This document shows, in pieces, positions 47,524 to 56,258 of a stretch of 64,000 nucleotides of DNA. A program made the position numbers and the translations under genes. A model generated the notes under the pieces. The model was not told the DNA's origin. It did not search any database and was given only the letters and a program-made list of their open reading frames with translations. The first letter of the stretch is position 1, and each line of letters opens with the position of its first letter. Source of the DNA: Arthrobacter sp. AL12 (GTDB lineage Bacteria; Actinomycetota; Actinomycetes; Actinomycetales; Micrococcaceae); NCBI RefSeq assembly GCF_029960645.1, contig NZ_JASBQY010000018.1, positions 17,909-81,908 on the forward strand, given 5' to 3'.

Positions 47524-47946
47524 GTGAGCACCGAAACCGCCAAGAAGCCTTCTGTCCTGTTCGTCTGCGTCCATAACGCCGGGCGCTCCCAGATGGCCGC
47601 AGCCTTCCTCACCACCCTGTCCAAGGGCGGGATCGAGGTCCGTTCCGCCGGTTCCGCGCCCGCCGACAAGGTCAATCCGGCCGCCGTCGAGGCCATGGCC
47701 GAACTCGGCATCGACATGTCCGCCGAAATCCCCAAGGTCCTCACCGCCCAGGCCGTCAAGGAATCCGACGTCGTCATCACCATGGGCTGCGGCGACACCT
47801 GCCCGATCTTCCCGGGCAAGCGCTACGAGGACTGGGAACTCGAAGACCCGGCCGGCCAGGGCGTGGACTCCGTCCGGCCGATCCGCGACGACATCAAGGC
47901 CCGCATCGAGGACCTCATCGCATCCCTCACCCCGGCCGCCAAGTAG
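47524..47946 (+). CDS. arsC: Arsenate reductase
   Basis: 140 residues from a GTG behind CAGGAGAAACC. The anion loop reads VCVHNAGRSQMAAAF (Cys15, C-X5-R). The redox pair is in ITMGCGDTCPIFPGKRYEDW (Cys89 and Cys93) with a DP motif at LEDPAGQ. These features place it with LMW-phosphatase-type reductases that are regenerated by thioredoxin or mycothiol. Thioredoxin reductase follows 10 bases later, which favours thioredoxin. Confidence 0.93.
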   Translation: MSTETAKKPSVLFVCVHNAGRSQMAAAFLTTLSKGGIEVRSAGSAPADKVNPAAVEAMAELGIDMSAEIPKVLTAQAVKESDVVITMGCGDTCPIFPGKRYEDWELEDPAGQGVDSVRPIRDDIKARIEDLIASLTPAAK

Positions 47947-47956
47947 GAGCACCGCC

Positions 47957-48931
47957 ATGACCGAACAGCTCATCATCATCGGATCCGGCCCCGCCGGCTA
48001 CACGGCCGCGATCTACGCTGCCCGGGCAGGCCTGCAGCCGCTCGTCATCGCCGGAGCGGTCACCGCGGGAGGCGCCCTGATGAACACCACCGAGGTGGAG
48101 AACTTCCCCGGGTTTCCCGGCGGCATCCAGGGCCCGGAGCTGATGGACGGCCTGCAGCAGCAGGCCGAGAAGTTCGGCGCCCGGGTGGTGTTCGACGACG
48201 TCACCGAAGTGGCGCTCACCGGTCACCTCAAGCGCGTGGTCACCGGCGCCGGCGAGACCCACGAGGCGCCCGCCGTCATCCTCGCCACGGGTTCGGCCTA
48301 CAAGGAACTCGGCCTGCCGGAAGAAAAGAAGTTCAGCGGCCACGGGCTCTCCTGGTGCGCGACCTGCGACGGATTCTTCTTCCGCGACCAGGACATCATC
48401 GTGGTCGGCGGCGGGGACTCCGCCATGGAGGAATCGACGTTCCTGACCCGCTTCGGGAAGACCGTGACCGTGGTGGTCCGCAAGGGCGAACTCCGCGCCT
48501 CCCGGATCATGGCCCAGCGCGCCAAGGACAACCCCAAGATCCGTTTCGCGTGGCACTCCGCCATCACCGCGATCCACGGCGACGCCAAGGTCACCGGCGT
48601 CACCCTGACCGACACCCGCACCGGAGAAACCAAGGAACAGGCCGCCACCGGAATCTTCGTCGCGATCGGCCACGTGCCGCGCACCGAACTGCTGACCGGC
48701 CAGGTCGAGCTCGACGCCGAGGGCTATATCAAGGTAGACGCCCCCACCACCGTCACCAACCTGACCGGGGTTTTCGCGTGCGGGGACGCCGTGGACCATC
48801 GCTACCGCCAGGCCATCACTGCAGCCGGCACCGGCTGCGCCGCCGCGCTGGACGCCGAACGCTACCTCGCCGCGTTAGAGGACGCGGACAGCATCGCCAC
48901 GGCACTGGTGGAAGAACCCACCCACTCCTAA
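47957..48931 (+). CDS. trxB: Thioredoxin reductase
   Basis: 324 residues. FAD fold LIIIGSGPAGYTAAIYAARA, redox-active Cys134/Cys137 in SWCATCDGFFF, NADPH fold IIVVGGGDSAMEESTFLTR and the terminal FAD contact GVFACGDAVDHRYRQAITAA. All key residues are present. Its place between arsC genes suggests a dedicated electron source for arsenate reduction, besides the housekeeping copy expected elsewhere. Confidence 0.95.
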   Translation: MTEQLIIIGSGPAGYTAAIYAARAGLQPLVIAGAVTAGGALMNTTEVENFPGFPGGIQGPELMDGLQQQAEKFGARVVFDDVTEVALTGHLKRVVTGAGETHEAPAVILATGSAYKELGLPEEKKFSGHGLSWCATCDGFFFRDQDIIVVGGGDSAMEESTFLTRFGKTVTVVVRKGELRASRIMAQRAKDNPKIRFAWHSAITAIHGDAKVTGVTLTDTRTGETKEQAATGIFVAIGHVPRTELLTGQVELDAEGYIKVDAPTTVTNLTGVFACGDAVDHRYRQAITAAGTGCAAALDAERYLAALEDADSIATALVEEPTHS

Positions 48932-48939
48932 GACCACCA

Positions 48940-48970
48940 TGCCTGCCGGTCCCACGAGGACCGGCAGGCA
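48940..48970. terminator. Hairpin between trxB and the flavoprotein gene
   Basis: TGCCTGCCGGTCC and its exact complement form a 13-pair stem with a five-base loop. No T run follows, so it may slow transcription or protect mRNA ends rather than terminate. Confidence 0.55.
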
Positions 48971-49013
48971 CCCCAGCAATGAACCGTCACCCGCCGGATG
49001 AACAGAGGACACC

Positions 49014-50396
49014 ATGGCTGTAGATAACACCCTTCCCGTAGCCGTCATAGGAGCCGGACCCGTCGGCCTCGCCGCCGCAGCACACCTGCTCGAACGCGGC
49101 ATCGAACCGCTGATCCTCGAGGCCGGCCCGGCCCCGGCGGCGGCCATCGAACAATGGCGCCACATCCGGCTGTTCTCCCCGTGGCAGTACAACACCGACG
49201 CCGCCGCCGTCCGCCTGCTCGCCGCGACCGGCTGGGAAGCACCCGATCCGTCCGCGCTGCCCACCGGCGGCGAGCTGATCGACCAGTACCTCACCCCGCT
49301 GGCTTCATTGCCGGCGATCTCGTCCCGCCTCCACACCGGCGCCCGCGTCGTCGCGGTAACCCGCCTCGGGATGGACAAAACCCACTCGCGGAACCGCGAC
49401 ACCACCCCGTTCGTGGTCCGGGTCGAACACGCCGACGGCGAAGTCCGCGACCACCTGGCCGCCGCCGTCATCGACGCCTCGGGCACCTGGTCCACCCGCA
49501 ACCCGCTCGGCACCTCCGGCCTGCCCGCCCTCGGCGAAACCGCAACGGCGGACCACATCTCCTCGACCCTGCCGGACGTGCTGGGCCGCGACCGTGAAGC
49601 CTTCGCCGGCCGCACCGCCGTCGTCATCGGCGCGGGCCACTCCGCCGCCAACACCCTGCTCAACCTCTCAGAGCTCGCAGCCCAGGTCCCCGGAACGAAG
49701 ATCGTCTGGGCGATCCGCGGCGCCTCGGCGGCCAAAGTCTACGGCGGCGGCGACTCCGACGGTCTCGCCGCCCGCGGCCAGCTCGGCAGCTGGCTCCGCG
49801 CACTGGTGGATTCCGGCGCCGTGGAACTGTACACCGGCTTCGGGATCGCCGGCCTCGCCGCCGACGGCGCCGTCACGCTGACCTCCACCGACGGCCGCAC
49901 CCTTGAAGCCGACGTCGTGGTCCCGGCCACCGGGTTCCGCCCGAACCTGGACTTGCTCCGGGAACTACGCCTGGAACTCGACCACGGCGTCGAAGCCCCC
50001 CGCGAGCTCGGCCCGCTGATCGACCCCGAATTCCACTCCTGCGGTACCGTCGAACCGCACGGCGCCAAAATGCTGGCCCACCCGGAGCAGGACTTCTACA
50101 TCGTCGGGATGAAGTCCTACGGCCGGGCCCCGACCTTCCTGCTCGCCACCGGCTACGAACAGGTCCGCTCCGTCGCCGCCGCCCTGGCCGGCGACAGGGA
50201 AGCAGCCGACACCGTCCAGCTCGAGCTGCCCGAAACCGGCGTCTGCTCCTCCGACATCGGGAGCAGCTGGGACGTCCCCGCCCCCGCGAACGCGGGATTT
50301 GTTGCTGAAACCTCCGGCGGCTGCTGCGGAACACCCGAACCGGTCCTCGTCGGATTCCCCACCGGCCTGGCCCACGGCCGCTCCGGCGAAAACTGA
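49014..50396 (+). CDS. FAD-dependent oxidoreductase of ars clusters
   Basis: 460 residues. FAD fold VAVIGAGPVGLAAAAHLLER, substrate-side motif WRHIRLFSPWQYNTDAAAV, second nucleotide fold TAVVIGAGHSAANTLLNLSE and DVVVPATGFRPNLDLL. The C-terminus adds CSSDIGSSWD and ETSGGCCGTPEPV, a vicinal cysteine pair as in arsenite-binding proteins. Similar flavoproteins sit in many actinobacterial ars operons; the reaction is not established to my knowledge. ArsO-type monooxygenase is one proposal. Confidence 0.8.
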   Translation: MAVDNTLPVAVIGAGPVGLAAAAHLLERGIEPLILEAGPAPAAAIEQWRHIRLFSPWQYNTDAAAVRLLAATGWEAPDPSALPTGGELIDQYLTPLASLPAISSRLHTGARVVAVTRLGMDKTHSRNRDTTPFVVRVEHADGEVRDHLAAAVIDASGTWSTRNPLGTSGLPALGETATADHISSTLPDVLGRDREAFAGRTAVVIGAGHSAANTLLNLSELAAQVPGTKIVWAIRGASAAKVYGGGDSDGLAARGQLGSWLRALVDSGAVELYTGFGIAGLAADGAVTLTSTDGRTLEADVVVPATGFRPNLDLLRELRLELDHGVEAPRELGPLIDPEFHSCGTVEPHGAKMLAHPEQDFYIVGMKSYGRAPTFLLATGYEQVRSVAAALAGDREAADTVQLELPETGVCSSDIGSSWDVPAPANAGFVAETSGGCCGTPEPVLVGFPTGLAHGRSGEN

Positions 50397-50442
50397 GCAT
50401 CGTCCCCCTGCTTGCGTCCACTGAACACACTGGAGAGCTGAC

Positions 50443-51120
50443 ATGACTGAACACCACGAACATAGCCTGGGCCTGCAGGACAACACCGAACTCCTGCACC
50501 GGATCAGCGTGCGCCTTACCGACCGGTTCGCCGGAGTGTTTGCCGCGGAGACGGTCGAACGCTACGTCTTCGAGTCCTACAGCGCCCTGGCACGGACCGC
50601 GAAGATCAAAACGTACCTGCCCTCCACCACCGAACACTTCGCCAACGACCGACTCAGCGCCCTGGCCAAATCCAAAGGCGCCGTCGCCTCCGTGGTACCG
50701 GAGGTGCTGTTTGTCTGCGTACAGAACGCCGGTCGGTCCCAGATGGCAGCGGCACTCCTGAATGTCGAGGCCAAGGGCAGGATCCGCGTCCGGTCCGCCG
50801 GCTCCCTGCCGGCTGCCGAGCTGGACCCCGCCGTCGTCGCGGCGATGTCCGAAATGGGCCTGGACCTCACTAAGGACTATCCCAAGCCGCTCACCGACGA
50901 CGTCGTGCGCGCCTCCGATGTGGTGATCACGATGGGTTGCGGCGACTCCTGCCCGATCTACCCTGGCAAACGCTACGAGGACTGGGAACTGGCAGACCCG
51001 GCCGGGCTGCCTGTTGAGGCCGTCCGGATCATCCGCGATGAGATCCATGACCGGGTCAAAGCACTGGCCGCATCGCTGCTCACCAACCCAGACGCAGACA
51101 AGGCAGAATCAAACGCATGA
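50443..51120 (+). CDS. arsC: Arsenate reductase with N-terminal three-helix-bundle domain
   Basis: 225 residues. Residues 1-80: a three-helix dimerisation domain (LTDRFAGVFAAETVERYVFE; TAKIKTYLPSTTEHFANDRL). Residues 87-225: LMW-phosphatase fold with VLFVCVQNAGRSQMAAALLN and MGCGDSCPIYPGKRYEDWEL, the same cysteine set as the ArsC at 47524. The stop overlaps the next gene as ATGA. The added domain suggests dimers or interaction with partners; a free copy of the same domain is broken at 41904. Confidence 0.9.
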   Translation: MTEHHEHSLGLQDNTELLHRISVRLTDRFAGVFAAETVERYVFESYSALARTAKIKTYLPSTTEHFANDRLSALAKSKGAVASVVPEVLFVCVQNAGRSQMAAALLNVEAKGRIRVRSAGSLPAAELDPAVVAAMSEMGLDLTKDYPKPLTDDVVRASDVVITMGCGDSCPIYPGKRYEDWELADPAGLPVEAVRIIRDEIHDRVKALAASLLTNPDADKAESNA

Positions 51121-51578
51121 CCCAGACCACGAAAAAGCCCAGCGTCCTGTTCGTCTGCAGCAAGAACGGCGGGAAGTCCCAGCTCGCCGCCGGACTGATG
51201 AACGAGCTCGCCAAAGGGACCGTCACGGTGCACTCCGCCGGGACCAAACCCGGCACGTCGCTGAACCCCCAGTCCGTGGACTCGCTGGCAGAACTCGGCA
51301 TCGACATCACCGGGGAACACCCCAAACCCGTCACCGACGAGGTCCTGGACGCGGTCGACGTCGTCATCGTCCTGGGTAACGAGGCAAAAGTCGAAGCCCC
51401 CGTGGGCAAGCGGCTTGAGGTCTGGGATACGGACGAGCCCTCCGAGCGTGGCATCGAAGGCATGGAACGTATGCGCCTGGTCCGGGACGACGTCAAGGCC
51501 CGGGTCCGGAATCTGTATGCGGAGCTCACCGGGAACGAGGCCATTCCCGCCGCTGAGGGGCTTTCCTATGTGCCGTGA
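51117..51578 (+). CDS. ArsC-like protein with CSKNGGK loop (arsenate-mycothiol transferase type)
   Basis: 153 residues. VLFVCSKNGGKSQLAAGLMN has Lys where LMW phosphatases have the catalytic Arg (C-X5-K), and the later cysteine pair is replaced by IVLGNEAKVEAPVGKRLEVW D. Only one cysteine remains. This matches Corynebacterium glutamicum Cg_ArsC1-type enzymes, which join arsenate to mycothiol for reduction by a mycoredoxin. Translationally coupled to the ArsC at 50443. Confidence 0.85.
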   Translation: MTQTTKKPSVLFVCSKNGGKSQLAAGLMNELAKGTVTVHSAGTKPGTSLNPQSVDSLAELGIDITGEHPKPVTDEVLDAVDVVIVLGNEAKVEAPVGKRLEVWDTDEPSERGIEGMERMRLVRDDVKARVRNLYAELTGNEAIPAAEGLSYVP

Positions 51579-51676
51579 GTCCCGCGGCGGGGCGGCGTTC
51601 ACGCCGCCTGATCATGGTCCCGGCGCGCACCCGGCGACCTTTTGACGCTTATTCGTTCCGCCGAAGGAGAGATCGA

Positions 51677-52063
51677 ATGTCTCGCATCATTTCGACCGGC
51701 TTGGCCAAGGCCGGTCTCCTGCTCGGCTACAAGGTCGCCCGCGATACAGGCAACAGGCAGGCGGGCGGCGCCATTTTGGCAGCCTGTGGTTTGGCCGCCT
51801 TCGCGGTGTGGAAAAACGACGCCGGCGTGGCCCGGGCTGCCGCCCTCACGGGCACGTATATTGCGGCCTTTGGCGCGTCCCAGCCCCTGGCGAAGGAGGT
51901 CGGCGCGTGGCCGGCAGTATTCACGGTCACCGGGGTCATGGCGCTGGCCTCGACGTTCTTTGGATCGACCCAGGTTTGCGGCCGGTCCAGCATTTCCGCT
52001 CTGATACCTGTTCATGCAGGAATGCGGGGGAACGGCATGACATGGCAACTGATCCGGCGCTGA
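51677..52063 (+). CDS. Three-helix membrane protein truncated by repeat fragment D
   Basis: Reads MSRIISTGLAKAGLLLGYKV, GGAILAACGLAAFAVWKNDA and FTVTGVMALASTFFG, with ribosome site AAGGAGAGA. From about 51958 the coding frame runs into repeat D and ends at a stop within it (IPVHAGMRGNG...), so the natural C-terminus is missing. The family is small actinobacterial membrane proteins of unknown role. Confidence 0.6.
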   Translation: MSRIISTGLAKAGLLLGYKVARDTGNRQAGGAILAACGLAAFAVWKNDAGVARAAALTGTYIAAFGASQPLAKEVGAWPAVFTVTGVMALASTFFGSTQVCGRSSISALIPVHAGMRGNGMTWQLIRR

Positions 52064-52165
52064 ACATGAGCTCGGTGAGTCTGGCCAGTGAGTAGGCGGG
52101 CCGGCTTCGAGGGCGGGTTATAGGAATTGGTAGGCTTTGCGGCTGCCAATGGCCTTCCTACCAGT
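51958..52165 (+). repeat. Dispersed repeat, partial copy D (3' module only)
   Basis: Begins with GGATCGACCCAGG, as in the tails of copies A, B and C, then ATACCTGTTCATGCAGGAAT and ACGGCATGACATGGCAACTG, and continues like copy A to about 52165. The tRNA-derived core and palindromes are absent, so this module can occur alone. Confidence 0.75.
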
Positions 52166-52550
52166 AATAGGGCCAGCGGTTCTTCACGGGCGCCCGGGGT
52201 GGGGCGCCGGGGCCGCCGGAAGTTCGGTGTTACGGCGGCAGGGGATGCCCGAACAGGTACCGGAGCAGCAGCGTCAGGATTGGTGGGACTGCTCCAGAGG
52301 GCAAGTGGCCCATTAGGGTTTAGTCGCGGCGGCTCGGGCGTAATTTGTGCATGTCGCTCACGACGGGCGCGTCCCAGGTGATCACGAGCAAGGAGTTCTG
52401 CGTTGTGAAGGCCGGCGGCGGCCCGGCACTTTTTACGAGGTGCGGTGCTATTGGGAGTTTTGCTGGCGACGACAAGGGGACGTATTAGGATGATGTTGGC
52501 TGGGTAGGGTACGCGGTTTGCGTGGATCGCGCCTCAGATCGGAGAGCATC
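52166..52550. other. Intergenic stretch without a recognisable gene
   Basis: No supported frame. It leads to the small zinc-ribbon-like gene at 52551. Confidence 0.4.
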
Positions 52551-52721
52551 ATGCTCAGGACCCCGTTGTGTAAGTTGAACATGCGCCACGATTGGCACCT
52601 GGAAATCACCGAGGACGGCGGGCGCTACAAGCGCTGCAGGCGTTGCCGTAAGGACGATGACCGGGGCGGTGGCGGAACCGGCGCGAGTGGCGCCTGGGCT
52701 GGGATTGCTGGGCTGGGATAG
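52551..52721 (+). CDS. Small cysteine-containing hypothetical protein (56 aa)
   Basis: MLRTPLCKLNMRHDWHLEIT, then EDGGRYKRCRRCRKDDDRGG. A Cys-X-Leu...His-Asp-Trp-His start and a C-X2-C knuckle are typical of a family of tiny actinobacterial proteins that may bind zinc. Ribosome site GGAGAG. Confidence 0.6.
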   Translation: MLRTPLCKLNMRHDWHLEITEDGGRYKRCRRCRKDDDRGGGGTGASGAWAGIAGLG

Positions 52722-52804
52722 GTCCGCGTGCCGAGCGGTCTCTGGCCAGGGTTGCCGCGTTCATGATGGAAGGACCTCCACCCACGCCCGGCTCTGCAAT
52801 CTGT

Positions 52805-54043
52805 TCAGTGGCAGAGGTAGTCGAGGGTTTCCTGGGCGGCCTGTTCCATCTGCGTACCGAGCAGGTCGATGCGGCGTGCGGTTGCAGGGTCCTGCCAAGG
52901 CAGCGGCGGAACTGCCATGGCCATCGTGACCTGGCTGCCGCCGTCGGCGCTCGTGATGGAGATACTGATGTTGCCGAAGCCGCCCCCTGGATGGCCGTAG
53001 CGGAAGTCGCCGGAACATGTGTCAGGAAACCGCATTAGACCGAGCCCGTATTCCGCGAAGCCGGTCTTCTTTTTCATTTCCTCCAGCATGGCGGGGGAAA
53101 GGAGCTGGCTGCGGAGGAGGGCCCGGTAGAAGGTGTTTATGTCCTGCGTGGTGGAGATGACGCCGCCTGCGGGGGATCCGACCCAGACCTCGGGCTGGGT
53201 GACATCGACCCGTTCTCTGCCATCCATGATGTAGGCGTGGATGTTGTCCGGAGCCCCGCGGTCCGGTTCGGCCAGCGACGTGTGCTGAAGTCCCAGAGGT
53301 GCAAAGATGTCTTGATTGAGCACGTCGGCGACGGGCCGTCCGCGCAGCTTTTCGATCAGCTGGCCAAGAGCCAGGTAATTGGAGCTCGAGTAAGCAAAGC
53401 GGTCCACATTCTTGGACTCCCAGGGGAGAGTGGCGGCCAGTTCGAGTCCTCGCTGCATGCTGAGCCGCGTGTTCGCAACCTGTTGCAGTGGTCCCGCCGT
53501 GTATTCGGAATCCACGTAATCGGGCATGCCGGAGTTGTGGTTCAGCAACTGGCGGACGGTGATCGGTCCGGGCGGCCGCAGCGTGGTCCGGAAACTCTCC
53601 AGGACGCCGTTCACCGGGTCATCAAGCCCAATGAGTCCCTGCTCGACGAGTTTCAGGACGGAGACGGCGACCATCGACTTGGTAATGCTGGCTACCGATA
53701 CCCGGTCCTGGGGCTGGGTCGGGTCCTTGGTATCCAGGTTTCGCACCCCGTAGGCCTTGGACCATTCGCCGCCAGGCCATCTCAGCTGCACAACAAGGGC
53801 CGTCGCCCTGCCTTCCATGAAGTGCTGGACCCTGCGTTCCAGAGAATCCGTCGCTGCCTGCATCGCGGCGGCGCTCGGCGGAGCCGGCCCGGATGGCGCC
53901 GTTCCCGACGGAGCCCCCACGCAACCGCTCGCAACGATAACCAAAGCCACGGAGAAAGTTGCCGCACCGAGCGGACAAAATCGCGTCCGCCACCAAGCAG
54001 CCAAGGCACCCATGAACATCGTTTTACGCTCAAATGTGTCCAC
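52805..54043 (-). CDS. Beta-lactamase-fold serine hydrolase, lipoprotein
   Basis: 412 residues. Signal peptide ending in VIVASGC (Cys41 lipidated). The catalytic set of the D-Ala-D-Ala carboxypeptidase / class C family is present: SITK (Ser119, Lys122), YSSSNYLALGQ in place of YxN, and HPGGG in place of KTG. Such proteins are anchored outside and act as peptidases or esterases on cell-wall peptides. Stands alone; a methionine eight residues in is an alternative start. Confidence 0.88.
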   Translation of the reverse strand: MDTFERKTMFMGALAAWWRTRFCPLGAATFSVALVIVASGCVGAPSGTAPSGPAPPSAAAMQAATDSLERRVQHFMEGRATALVVQLRWPGGEWSKAYGVRNLDTKDPTQPQDRVSVASITKSMVAVSVLKLVEQGLIGLDDPVNGVLESFRTTLRPPGPITVRQLLNHNSGMPDYVDSEYTAGPLQQVANTRLSMQRGLELAATLPWESKNVDRFAYSSSNYLALGQLIEKLRGRPVADVLNQDIFAPLGLQHTSLAEPDRGAPDNIHAYIMDGRERVDVTQPEVWVGSPAGGVISTTQDINTFYRALLRSQLLSPAMLEEMKKKTGFAEYGLGLMRFPDTCSGDFRYGHPGGGFGNISISITSADGGSQVTMAMAVPPLPWQDPATARRIDLLGTQMEQAAQETLDYLCH

Positions 54044-54169
54044 TGGATAGGCCGGGCTCGCAAAGTCCCTCCGCAGACTGCCACGGGTAATTGGTTTCAG
54101 CAGCGTTAGAGGTGGTGGAGTCAGACAGTAGCCAGCCGGACCGGATCTGAAGAGTTCCCGGAACCCCGC

Positions 54170-54570
54170 TTATGGGCGGATCACCCGTCCGGTCTTCGGA
54201 TCAATGACCGGGATGCGCACGGCGCGGGCGACCGCATTCGGGTGTGGCTTCGGGATCAGACCCAGGCGTTCGCGTGCCGCGTCGGCGACCATGTCGTTCG
54301 TGTCCTCGATCAGCTCCAGCGCGTCTGCTCGTCCAGGGCGGGGTTCTTGGCGGCGTTCAGCCGGGACATGAAGTCATCCTGGTCGGCGGCGAGCTCGGTC
54401 AGCGTGGCCAGGGACGCGGACGGGTTAGCGGCAGCATATTCGCGGCACCATCCGGCATCCGAGTCGATGTCGCCACGGTCCCGGGGCAGGTTGATGAGCT
54501 CATGCAGCCGTTCGGGGGAGGTGGCGGGTTTCTGTGCTTCGTCACGCAATGGGGTAGTCATGGGCTTCAT
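54170..54570 (-). pseudogene. Helical repeat (leucine-rich-variant-like) protein, frameshifted
   Basis: The first part reads SPERLHELINLPRDRGDIDS, AANPSASLATLTELAADQDD and LNAAKNPALDEQT, repeats typical of variant leucine-rich units. A one-base change near 54330 ends the frame; the continuation in the next frame is LELIEDTNDMVADAARERLG and RIPVIDPKTGRVIRP to the stop at 54170. Confidence 0.6.
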
Positions 54571-54712
54571 GTGTACGGCGGAGGCCGTAGGCTCCCGGCT
54601 TCGATGGCCGTTAAAACTGAGACCGTCGATTCATATCGCCGCAAGGCGGCGCGGCGTATATTGACGTGCACCGGCGCAGCGAAGCGCCCCTTACCCACAG
54701 GGAAGGCGCTGC

Positions 54713-54854
54713 ATGCGCCTCTTACGGAAAGTCAGCTCTATAGCCCCAATCGCCATTGCTCTCTCACTTCTCACAGCACTGCCCGCCACGGCGGCGTCGC
54801 CCCCTCCGCCGAGCCTGGTCGGAGAGATACTCGACAGCACTCCGGCCCGGTTAC
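54713..54854 (+). pseudogene. Exported protein gene cut off by the IS256-type element
   Basis: MRLLRKVSSIAPIAIALSLL then TALPATAASPPPPSLVGEIL is a clear signal peptide with an Ala-X-Ala cleavage site, behind a GGGAAGG ribosome site. The frame enters the element after 47 codons. No matching remainder was found on the other side, so sequence was lost. Confidence 0.65.
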
Positions 54855-56258
54855 GTCCATTAGCGTGGTGTAACCGGCCCTGATGGGCGTGTTTGCCAGA
54901 TGCGAAGGCGGTCACCGCGTGATCCTTGGAAATGACAGTCCAATGTCTTTCCTGAAGGAGAACTCCGCGATGACCGCACCTTATTCTATCGATCCGACCC
55001 GTTTCCTGTCGGAGCAGCTCGAGCAGGCGTCCCCTGACCTGCTGCGCCAGATGCTCCAGACCTTCATCACAGCCCTGATGGGAGCCGAGGCCGACGCTCT
55101 CTGCGGCGCCGAATACGGCCAGGCGTCCACCGAGCGGGTGAACTCCCGCAACGGCTACCGCCACCGGGACTTCGACACCCGCGCCGGGAGCCTGGATGTC
55201 GCCATTCCCAAGCTGCGCCAGGGCACGTATTTCCCGGACTGGCTGCTGGAGCGCCGCCGCCGGGCCGAGGCCGCCCTGACCTCGGTGGCGGCGACCTGCT
55301 ACCTGCTCGGGGTCTCCACCCGGCGGATGGAGAAACTCGTCGAATCCCTGGGCATCACCCGGCTCTCCAAGTCCCAGGTCTCGATCATGGCCCGGGACCT
55401 CGACGAGCAGGTCGAGGCGTTCCGCACCCGGCCCCTGGATGCCGGCCCGTACACGTTCGTCGCCGCCGACGCGCTGGTGTTGAAGGTCCGCGAGGGCGGG
55501 CGGGTCGCCAACGTCCACGCCCTTGTCGCGACCGGCGTGAACGCCGACGGGCACCGGGAGGTCCTGGGGATCCAGGCCACCTCGTTCGAGGACGGGGCCG
55601 GCTGGCTCGGCTTCTTCCGCGACCTCACCGCCCGCGGGCTGACCGGGGTGAAACTGGTGACCTCCGATGCACACGCCGGCCTCGTAGCGGCGATCGGGGC
55701 AACCCTGCCCGGCGCGTCCTGGCAGCGCTGCCGAACCCACTACGCGGCGAATCTGATGTCCCTCACACCCAAGACCTCCTGGCCCTGGGTGAAGACCCTG
55801 CTGCACAGTGTTTACGACCAGCCCGACGCGGACGCCGTGCACGCCCAGTTCGACCGCGTCCTGCACGCCCTGGAAGAGAAACTGCCCAGGGTCGCGGACC
55901 ACCTCGAAACCGCCCGCGCCGACGTGCTCGCGTTCACGCCGTTCCCGAAGGGCCTCTGGCGGCAGGTGTGGTCCAACAACCCGCAGGAACGCCTGAACCG
56001 GGAGATCCGCCGCCGCACCGACGTCGTCGGGATCTTCCCCGACCGGAACTCGTCGATCCGACTCGTCGGCGCCGTTCTGGCCGAGCAACACGACGACCGG
56101 ATCGAAGCCCGCCGCTACCTCGGCCTCGAGCTCATCCAACAGGCCCAAACCGTCGGCACCCCGGCAACCAAGGAGGCAACGACAACCCCAGAACTGGCGC
56201 TCAGCGCCTAAACAAACCAAGGATCACGCGGCAACCGCGATACACCACGCATTTGGAC
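54855..56258 (+). mobile_element. IS256-family insertion sequence, second type
   Basis: 1404 bp. Ends: GTCCATTAGCGTGGTGTAAC (54855) and, reversed, GTCCAAATGCGTGGTGTATC (56239-56258), 16 of 20 matching. One intact transposase gene. No target duplication is visible (left CCGGTTAC, right TTGACCGG), which together with the truncated gene on the left points to a deletion or recombination after insertion. Confidence 0.85.
54970..56211 (+). CDS. IS256-family transposase
   Basis: 413 residues from the ATG behind AAGGAGAAC (an ATG at 54943 would add nine). DDE residues: Asp in VAADALVLKVREGG, Asp in VTSDAHAGLVAAIG, Glu in NPQERLNREIRRRTDVVGIF. SRNGYRHRDFDTRAGSLDVA is the linker motif. Only distantly similar to the transposase at 13511, so two subgroups coexist. 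Confidence 0.93.
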   Translation: MTAPYSIDPTRFLSEQLEQASPDLLRQMLQTFITALMGAEADALCGAEYGQASTERVNSRNGYRHRDFDTRAGSLDVAIPKLRQGTYFPDWLLERRRRAEAALTSVAATCYLLGVSTRRMEKLVESLGITRLSKSQVSIMARDLDEQVEAFRTRPLDAGPYTFVAADALVLKVREGGRVANVHALVATGVNADGHREVLGIQATSFEDGAGWLGFFRDLTARGLTGVKLVTSDAHAGLVAAIGATLPGASWQRCRTHYAANLMSLTPKTSWPWVKTLLHSVYDQPDADAVHAQFDRVLHALEEKLPRVADHLETARADVLAFTPFPKGLWRQVWSNNPQERLNREIRRRTDVVGIFPDRNSSIRLVGAVLAEQHDDRIEARRYLGLELIQQAQTVGTPATKEATTTPELALSA

